From assembly GCF_026686735.1 (NCBI RefSeq), contig NZ_CP113432.1, positions 2,276,001 through 2,340,000 on the forward strand: DNA of 64,000 nt, written 5' to 3'. The notes beneath the pieces were generated by a model. It was not told the origin of the DNA. It saw nothing but the letters and a program-made list of their open reading frames with translations, and ran no database searches. Position numbers and translations under genes: made by a program. Shown here one piece after another: positions 58,380 to 64,000 of the stretch (the stretch's first letter is position 1; every line of letters begins with the position of its first letter). This DNA is from Pseudomonas triclosanedens (GTDB lineage Bacteria > Pseudomonadota > Gammaproteobacteria > Pseudomonadales > Pseudomonadaceae).

Positions 58380-60022
58380 TGCAGCAAAGTGTTTTGTCCC
58401 AGGCTTTCCAGACCTTCGATGCGATCGAGGGGATCTGCGAGAAGTACAACCCGTCCGGTCTCGCGCCCATTCGCGAGATGGTCGCGCAGCGGCGCGCTTC
58501 TCCGGCCGCCTCGATCATGGTGTATGGCGTTTATAACGCCGGTAAGAGCACGCTGATCAACGCACTGCTCGGGGAGGCCGATCGAGCCAAGGTGGCCGAC
58601 AGGCCGGAAACCGACAAGGTAAGCAAGTATCAGTGGCGCGAGTTCGAGATTCTCGATACACCCGGTATCGATGCGCCTATCCAGCACGAAGAGGTTACCC
58701 AGGCTCAACTGCATTCGACCGATGTGGTGATTTTCGTGGTCAATCCACTGGGCGTGGTGGAAGAGGCCGGGACGCTGTCGACGCTGCTGGATCTGGTGGA
58801 GCGCCGGAAGAAGATCGTGTTGGTGCTCAACTGCAAGAACAAGCTCGAGCCGATGGATGCCGAGCGAATCAAGGATGAGCTGCGTCAACGCCTCCAGGGC
58901 ATGGCGGCGCAGAAGGGCCTGCACGAGGTTCTGCAGTTCATTCCGATTCTTGAGGTGAATGCCAGGACGGCCCTGAAGGCGAAGGTGGAGGGCAAGCAGA
59001 ACCTGCTGGCCAGTTCCGGTCTGCCGTTGCTGGAGCGTGAGCTGTACAAGTTCCTCAGCTCTGTTGACCAGCAGGATATCGTCCGGGCATTCGTCAGCGA
59101 GCTGACCGGGCTTCTCGACGAGACGCTGCGTCTGCTCGATCAGCAGAGCGACTCTGCCTCCACTGCGAGGATCGATGAGTTCTATGCGGACATTGCCCGT
59201 CGCGAAATGGACCTGCGGGCCAGCCTGAAAGCGTTGGCCGATGCGCGGTCCGCCTTCGTCGAAAAACGTGCCTTCAGCATCATTTCCAGCTCCCAGGATA
59301 ACGCCCAGGAGCGGATTGCTGAATTGGTGCAAAGCGCCGGTAGCGAGCTGCTTGCCGAGCTGGAAAGCGAGCTTCGACGGCTGGTTGTCGATGCGTCGGT
59401 ATTGCTCGACGAGATGCTGGAGAGCGTCCGTGTCAGTGCGCAGATGGCGCCTGTGGATGCCGATCTGGATCTGCCGCCTGACGAAGAGGCGCCCGAGGCG
59501 GAAGCCAAGGGGCCGGGCATCGACCTCAGCGCGCTGGAAAGCGGCGTTCAGCAGATTGGGGGAATGCTCAAGCCCGACCATGTCGTCAGTGTACTGAAGC
59601 TGGGCAAGGAGCTGCTGCCCAGCCTGTTCAAGGGTATCGGTCCGGTGACGATGGGCAAGATCGGTGAGCAGATAGTCGGCAAGATCGTGCCGGCCATTGG
59701 GCTCGCCTACCAGGCAGGGCAGGTGCTGTATTCGCTGTTTGCCGGCGACCCGGAGGAAGAACGCGTGCGCCAGGATGCGCTCAGGCGCGAGCAGCAGGAG
59801 GAGCGCAGGAACCAGGCGATCCGTGAGCTGAGCGAGAGCATTGCCTGGGAGTTTCGCAGCACCCTCGTCAAGGTTATCGACGAGAGCATCCGGAGCAATT
59901 TCGCCGAGGTCAACGACAAGCTGAAGGCGATTCGCGGCAGCTTCAGCGTTGCCCAGCGTGAGCGCTGCGAGGACCGGACGAGCCTGGTGCAGGCGCAGAC
60001 AATCCTGAAGGCTTATGTCTGA
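58376..60022 (+). CDS. Dynamin/Era-like GTPase
   Basis: 548 residues. P-loop GVYNAGKST at 51-59 (the YNAGKST sequence of dynamin-like and Era-like GTPases), G3 DTPG at 94-97 and G4 NKLE at 155-158, close to canonical NKxD. The C-terminal half is largely helical, with an acidic linker near 360-380 (DLDLPPDEEAPEAEA). A Gly-rich hydrophobic patch (KIVPAIGLAYQAGQVLYSLF) near 437 could contact membrane. Coupled to the preceding GTPase gene. A pair of adjacent, non-identical dynamin-like proteins is typical of bacterial systems acting as hetero-oligomers (family knowledge). Confidence 0.82.
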   Translation: MMQQSVLSQAFQTFDAIEGICEKYNPSGLAPIREMVAQRRASPAASIMVYGVYNAGKSTLINALLGEADRAKVADRPETDKVSKYQWREFEILDTPGIDAPIQHEEVTQAQLHSTDVVIFVVNPLGVVEEAGTLSTLLDLVERRKKIVLVLNCKNKLEPMDAERIKDELRQRLQGMAAQKGLHEVLQFIPILEVNARTALKAKVEGKQNLLASSGLPLLERELYKFLSSVDQQDIVRAFVSELTGLLDETLRLLDQQSDSASTARIDEFYADIARREMDLRASLKALADARSAFVEKRAFSIISSSQDNAQERIAELVQSAGSELLAELESELRRLVVDASVLLDEMLESVRVSAQMAPVDADLDLPPDEEAPEAEAKGPGIDLSALESGVQQIGGMLKPDHVVSVLKLGKELLPSLFKGIGPVTMGKIGEQIVGKIVPAIGLAYQAGQVLYSLFAGDPEEERVRQDALRREQQEERRNQAIRELSESIAWEFRSTLVKVIDESIRSNFAEVNDKLKAIRGSFSVAQRERCEDRTSLVQAQTILKAYV

Positions 60023-60311
60023 TGAACAGCGCAGCTTTCCCTGCAATCAGTGCGGGGAGTGCTGCCGGCGCGTCCATTTGTTGAAGGAAACCGCGGCGCT
60101 GGATCGTGGTGATGGTACCTGCGTGCATTTTGATGAAGGGCAGCGCACGTGCCGCATCTACGACGAGCGCCCGGATATCTGCCGGGTCGATCGGCAATAC
60201 GAGACGATTTATCGGCAGGTCATGTCATGGGCTGAGTTCAGCGAGTTGAACCAGGCGGCTTGCAGAATGCTTCAAGGCGGCGATGTGCTGCACGACCGCG
60301 AGCAGGGCTGA
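60015..60311 (+). CDS. YkgJ-family cysteine-cluster protein
   Basis: 98 residues with CNQCGECCRR at 11-20, C35, C45 and C55 (GTCVHFDEGQRTCRIYDERPDICRVD), the YkgJ/Zn- or Fe-S-binding Cys signature. The start overlaps the stop of the GTPase gene by 8 nt. YkgJ proteins bind zinc or iron-sulfur and their roles are mostly unknown; co-translation with the GTPases suggests a linked role. Confidence 0.85.
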   Translation: MSDEQRSFPCNQCGECCRRVHLLKETAALDRGDGTCVHFDEGQRTCRIYDERPDICRVDRQYETIYRQVMSWAEFSELNQAACRMLQGGDVLHDREQG

Positions 60312-60338
60312 GCGGGTAGCAAAGAGGAGTCACCATCG

Positions 60339-61082
60339 ATGGGTATCACATACAGGCCGGATGACGATCTGGCTTTCCTTCAATATTGCTCGGAAGAGGA
60401 TATTCGCCAGTTGGCTACCTATCTCGTCCATGACAAGGATGGGAGCGAGCGGATTGCCAGTGAGATCAAGAGCAATCCCGCGTTTACGTGCCTCGACGGC
60501 CAGCCCGATCAGTGGCGCAAGTCGTGGAAGCTGGTTGCCGGGGAGCTTCAGCATTTTGGCGGCGACAGCCTGGTCAACCTGTTCCGGCGAACCGGGGTTT
60601 TCTACCGGGAGATCCTTGGCGATGTCTGCGACAAGATGAAGGTGAAGTACGCCAGGAACAGCTCCGCCTACGACATCGAGAATGCGCTGATCGAGCGCCT
60701 GGTCGAGCTCTCCTGGGAGAAAATGTCGGAGGCTGAGCGGCTGGAGGCGTTGAAGCGGCTCAATATGGCCGGCCATGCGGCGCCGGATTGGCAATCGATT
60801 CTCGACATGATCCGGGGCAAGGGGCGCGGCTCCTTCGAATGGTCCTCCTGGCTTGCTGATTCCGCGCGTTCTCTTTTCTCTCCTTTCAGTGTTGCGAATA
60901 TCGGTATCGCGGCTGCTTCCGGCTTCGTGGCCCAGCGCGGTGTGGCAGTCGTTGCCGGCCCGCTGGCCGCCGTTGCGCTGGCCGTGCCGCTGTTTACCGG
61001 CGCCGCGTACCGCGTGACCATGCCGGCGGCGATACAGATTGCTTACATGCGCCGTAAATACGAACTGAAGGATCGCTTCTGA
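60339..61082 (+). CDS. YaaW-like (UPF0174) protein
   Basis: 247 residues, clearly homologous to E. coli YaaW: DDDLAFLQYCSEEDIRQLATYLVHDKDGSERI, the invariant KSWKLVAGELQHFGGDSLVNLFR and the C-terminal hydrophobic hairpin ending AYRVTMPAAIQIAYMRRKY. Residues 150-235 contain Gly/Ala-rich membrane-prone segments. Cellular function is unknown. ATG behind GAGGAG; the stop overlaps the next ATG (TGATG). YaaW-type proteins recur near GTPase genes, which supports a functional link here. Confidence 0.9.
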   Translation: MGITYRPDDDLAFLQYCSEEDIRQLATYLVHDKDGSERIASEIKSNPAFTCLDGQPDQWRKSWKLVAGELQHFGGDSLVNLFRRTGVFYREILGDVCDKMKVKYARNSSAYDIENALIERLVELSWEKMSEAERLEALKRLNMAGHAAPDWQSILDMIRGKGRGSFEWSSWLADSARSLFSPFSVANIGIAAASGFVAQRGVAVVAGPLAAVALAVPLFTGAAYRVTMPAAIQIAYMRRKYELKDRF

Positions 61083-61975
61083 TGAACGCTACTGCAGAGT
61101 TGATGGAGAAAATCTGGGTAATCGACGAGGCCGCTCTGTCCAGGGACCTCGTCGATGCGCTGGCCCAGGGCAAGGCAGTCATTCACGACGGCGTGGCCTA
61201 TTGGGCCAAGGGGAGCGGCCAGAGTGGCATCATCCAGCACCTGCCGTTCAAGGAAACGATGGTCAAGTCGGCCGAGGAGGCGATCAAGGCTGCGCAGATG
61301 ACCACTGTGATGGCCGCAGCGGCTTCGACCTGCATCATCCTCGGCGCGCTGATCATCCAGACCAGGTATCTGGCGGCGAAGCTGGATCGGATCCAGGACA
61401 CCGTGGATGAGATTTCCCGGGACCTGCATGCTCAGAACATCATTTACTACATGGACAAGGTCACCGATTACATCGGCGGCATCGAGGTTGCACGAACCCT
61501 GCTCAGCGACCGAGAGCTGGCGCATGAGATCAAGGATATCGCCTGCCCGTTGCTCGCCTCGGCAGCCGCCAAGCGCAATCATGCGCTCTCGTTCATCGAT
61601 AACGTGCTCAACCTGGCACGCAGCACCGGCGAGCTGACCAACAAGCACTACGAACTCGTCGTCAATTTCGCTCACATGATGCTGGAGATACTCCCCCTCG
61701 GTATGCACACCGAGTACCTGCTGGCATCGCGTATCGGCAAACCCCGCCTGGCCGAGCAGATCCTGCTTGATGGCGCCAAGCGTTATGACGGCGCCATGCA
61801 GCTCTACAAGGGGTTCCTCAACGAGCAGCACCGCAAGCTGGTGCGCGGTAGCCTCGGTGACAAGGCCGAGATTTTCCACCGGATCGAGCATCGGGCGGAG
61901 CAAATGATCCGCTCCGAGGAGAGCCGTCTGCTGCTCTCGCTCCCCAATGGACGCATCGAGTCGCTGGCTGCATAA
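61082..61975 (+). CDS. Membrane-anchored protein of unknown function
   Basis: 297 residues with one strongly predicted transmembrane helix at about 72-93 (MTTVMAAAASTCIILGALII), followed by a long helical cytosolic or periplasmic domain (AAKLDRIQDTVDEISRDLH and beyond). Fold not recognised. Translationally coupled to the YaaW-like gene. It probably forms part of the same membrane assembly. Confidence 0.75.
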   Translation: MNATAELMEKIWVIDEAALSRDLVDALAQGKAVIHDGVAYWAKGSGQSGIIQHLPFKETMVKSAEEAIKAAQMTTVMAAAASTCIILGALIIQTRYLAAKLDRIQDTVDEISRDLHAQNIIYYMDKVTDYIGGIEVARTLLSDRELAHEIKDIACPLLASAAAKRNHALSFIDNVLNLARSTGELTNKHYELVVNFAHMMLEILPLGMHTEYLLASRIGKPRLAEQILLDGAKRYDGAMQLYKGFLNEQHRKLVRGSLGDKAEIFHRIEHRAEQMIRSEESRLLLSLPNGRIESLAA

Positions 61976-62155
61976 ACGAGGAGCTGCAGCGAGTTGCGGC
62001 GTGATCATCGGAGCGTGGTGGCCAGTGGCGCTTCATCCGATGATTGCGCTGCCTGGCGATGGGCATTTCCGCCGTGCAAGCCGCGGCCAGCCCAAGACGC
62101 TCGCTGCCGTACGACCGAGCCGGGCTGGCTCGCATTCATATCCTGGGGAGATCAA

Positions 62156-62362
62156 ATGCCTGTTCCTATGCGGCCCTTCGTCCTGCAATGCGGCGCATGC
62201 CGGTGGCACCGCACGGTCATACCTCGCAGCGACGTCTTGTTTCCCGGTGAGTGGGTGGAAAGTTGCCCCTATTGTGGCTCGCTCTCCATCGAGCGTCGTC
62301 CAGCCTCAGGGGCAGAGATACTGGCGGCGCGCGTCAAGCACTGGATTGCTCCGCGCTCCTGA
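62156..62362 (+). CDS. Small zinc-ribbon protein
   Basis: 68 residues. CGAC and CPYC (each C-x2-C) form a zinc ribbon; between them WHRTVIPRSDVLFPGEWVE. ATG at 62156 behind GGGGAGA. It is the last gene of the operon in this orientation, separated from the previous gene by 180 bp, so its membership is probable but not certain. Confidence 0.7.
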   Translation: MPVPMRPFVLQCGACRWHRTVIPRSDVLFPGEWVESCPYCGSLSIERRPASGAEILAARVKHWIAPRS

Positions 62363-62376
62363 GATGGAGCCGGTTG

Positions 62377-63486
62377 CTATTGCAGTGTGAATTCGCGAAG
62401 TAACTGAAGCAGGTAGTCGACGATCTTCCCGGCGGGAATGTCAGCGTCCTTGTTCGTGCGACCTCGAATGCCCGGTAGCGGCTCCGCGTAGTGCTGGCTC
62501 CGCAGGCAGCTAAGCTCCTGCAGACGCATCCTGGAGGGCATGCACGGGGCCGTTTCGGATAGCAGCAGGCAGAGGATGAGCGTTTCGCGTAATGCGCCGC
62601 GGGGTCGGCGGTCACTGGACCTGGCCGTTGCCTCGAACAGCTTGAGCAGGAAACATTCGAGATGGAACAGCTCCTCATCGCTCAGTTGATGCCGTTGGCT
62701 GATCGATACTCGTACGTGGCAGTCGAAGCGCGAATTCTTGTCGATGGAGGGGAGGTACTCGTTGGCGGCTTCCCATACATCGAGCTGTATCCCCTCGATG
62801 GCGAATTCGAATGTCTTGAGCGCTCCCTCTTCACGCGTGGGGCTGCGGTACAGCATGACCGTAAGGGGGGAGGGCTCGCGTGAAGTGGTTTCCCTCGCCT
62901 CCACCGTGCTGCAGAAATCGAGATATTCCAAGTCGCTCAGTGCCTGCACTACGGCCTGCATCAACTGCGTACGGTAGTCCTTGTTTGACTCTCCCTGCTG
63001 ATTGAAGATGTGGCCGTCGGTTTCCTTGACCTCTCCAAGCAGTTGACGCAAAGGCGCAGCGGTTTGGGAATACCAGTTGCGTAGCGCATGCGTAATTCCG
63101 GGCGGCTCGTCGAGTGGGACGTTATCGGTCTGGGCGGCAGCGGAAGCGGACTCGCCTTGCTTGTATTGAGCAGCTTTGAGTGAGGCCTGATGCTGCCGTT
63201 CGAGCGCTTTGATGTTTTTGACCAGATCGCCGCGTATCGCAAGATTCCCCAGCCGCATTTGACCGGCGGGTGCGTCATTGAAACGGGCGACAGGCACACG
63301 TACGTCGTCGCCCAGCAATTGATCGCACCAGGCGGCGAAAGTCATGTCCCGAGCTGCTTTCGCCGGCACCACGCCTTTTATCACCCGGTCCAACTGTTCA
63401 TTGTTCAGGCTGGAGAAGTCCGCTAGAACACCGTACTTCTTCAGTGCGCTCAGTTGTGCGGCTCTGATTTTTCTTGATTGACTCAA
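62377..63486 (-). CDS. Protein of unknown function, convergent to the GTPase operon
   Basis: 369 residues, not recognised. It is mainly helical, with a Gln/Ala-rich linker near residues 115-125. No signal peptide, transmembrane helix or catalytic motif is evident. It lies on the minus strand between the GTPase operon and the WYL-like gene at the right edge. In the same orientation as that gene and 194 bp downstream of it, it may be co-transcribed. Confidence 0.7.
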   Translation of the reverse strand: MSQSRKIRAAQLSALKKYGVLADFSSLNNEQLDRVIKGVVPAKAARDMTFAAWCDQLLGDDVRVPVARFNDAPAGQMRLGNLAIRGDLVKNIKALERQHQASLKAAQYKQGESASAAAQTDNVPLDEPPGITHALRNWYSQTAAPLRQLLGEVKETDGHIFNQQGESNKDYRTQLMQAVVQALSDLEYLDFCSTVEARETTSREPSPLTVMLYRSPTREEGALKTFEFAIEGIQLDVWEAANEYLPSIDKNSRFDCHVRVSISQRHQLSDEELFHLECFLLKLFEATARSSDRRPRGALRETLILCLLLSETAPCMPSRMRLQELSCLRSQHYAEPLPGIRGRTNKDADIPAGKIVDYLLQLLREFTLQ

Positions 63487-63680
63487 TGCCTGTCCTCCAT
63501 GACGGGTTCTGGCCGGCCATGATGGCCGGGCGGGGGGAGAGAATGCCAGTCCGCTGGGCGAAGTGCCAGTACGCTGATGTGCCTATCGAGAAGCTCGGCG
63601 GTTCGGGCTCGCTGATGATGCAGGGCGCTGATATCCGGCTTCCGGGAGAGGCGGAAGCCGCGGAGGGCAGGGGCAGATCG

Positions 63681-64000
63681 CTATTGGTAGATCCACTGTT
63701 GCAGTTCGTCGAGATTGGCGACGATGATCTGCTGGGCCGCTGCCTTGGTTTGAATCTTCGTCGGGTCGATCTGGAAGCGCTGCAAGACATATTGCACCAG
63801 GGCGCCGCGGCTGGTGATCAACAGGCGGCCGTCCTGCATCCCGAAGTCCTGTTCGATGATTGCCTTCTGCTGAGGTTTCAGGCGTGGGTCCGGCTCGATG
63901 ACAATCGAGACTTCGGTGCTCCAGCCTAGATCAGCTTCACGCCCGTTCGCGGTGGCGTCCAGCACATCTGGCTCACCGCGGAAGCGGCTCAGGACGAAGT
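63681..64000 (-). CDS. WYL-domain-like protein, C-terminal part (5' end beyond window)
   Basis: About 106 residues open to the right edge with no start inside the window. FVLSRFRGEPDVLDA, then DLGWSTEVSIVIEPDPRLKPQQ and LLITSRGALVQYVLQRF resemble the C-terminal half of WYL-type regulators (R-Y-F-x-L-SR...V-x-(L/I)-x-hydrophobic strands...). A second WYL protein on the other side of the GTPase operon would be a bracket typical of regulated islands. The assignment is moderate because only the C-terminal part is visible. Confidence 0.6.
   Translation of the reverse strand, partial: FVLSRFRGEPDVLDATANGREADLGWSTEVSIVIEPDPRLKPQQKAIIEQDFGMQDGRLLITSRGALVQYVLQRFQIDPTKIQTKAAAQQIIVANLDELQQWIYQ

Overview
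The window looks like a Pseudomonas-type gammaproteobacterial chromosome. It is GC-rich and carries a LexA box, umuDC-like genes, a CsrA paralogue, IS21 and IS66 elements, and a satellite-type integrase island that ends in the 3' half of a tRNA-Pro(GGG) gene. About the first 26 kb is accessory, mosaic DNA. From about 26.4 kb to the right edge there are two coherent metabolic or cellular blocks.

Left accessory part (1-26.1 kb). The window opens inside a large superfamily I (UvrD-type) helicase gene. It is followed by a DUF6361 gene and a phospholipase-D-like gene cut by an IS21 element (4492-7096). The IS abuts half of an IS66 transposase gene. Next come a Met/His-rich periplasmic protein diverging from an HMA-CDF cation transporter with a MerR-type promoter, then a DNA-damage module (SRAP-like protein, CsrA paralogue, LexA box, catalytically altered UmuD, UmuC). 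From 12.4 to 26.1 kb lie a DUF4143 ATPase, a frameshifted pRiA4b-ORF3 gene, AlpA and a YfjI/DUF3987 protein, a set of plasmid/ICE-type genes (zinc ribbon with glycine zipper, DUF932, YqaJ, a metal-binding-like protein, RadC), a RelBE-type toxin-antitoxin pair, an inovirus-Gp2-like protein and a tyrosine integrase. The island ends at the tRNA-Pro fragment (26055-26099) and its terminator.

Catabolic cluster (26.4-53.3 kb). About 27 genes are arranged in about 12 transcription units. They include an amino-acid-type ABC transporter with two binding proteins, an amidase, a carbon-nitrogen hydrolase, a polysaccharide-deacetylase-family amidohydrolase, two Asp/Glu/hydantoin-type racemases, RidA and three flavin amine-oxidase-like enzymes. 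They also include two nitronate monooxygenases, an AMP-forming acyl-CoA ligase, an acyl-CoA dehydrogenase with its own ETF, MaoC, a thioesterase, a small citrate-synthase-like enzyme, two SDRs and two TetR regulators. Nearly every promoter region carries the same imperfect palindrome (core TGACYNNNNGGTAT), so the cluster looks like one regulon. I infer catabolism of a nitrogenous amide or imide through CoA thioesters; the substrate is not identifiable from sequence alone.

Right part (53.8-64 kb). A WYL-domain regulator is followed by eight tightly packed genes: three divergent dynamin/Era-like GTPases, a membrane-anchored coiled protein, a YkgJ-type cysteine-cluster protein, a YaaW (UPF0174) homologue, another membrane-anchored protein and a zinc ribbon. 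They face a convergent gene of unknown function and a second WYL-like gene cut by the window edge. This is my best candidate for an undescribed system, perhaps membrane remodelling, stress response or defence.
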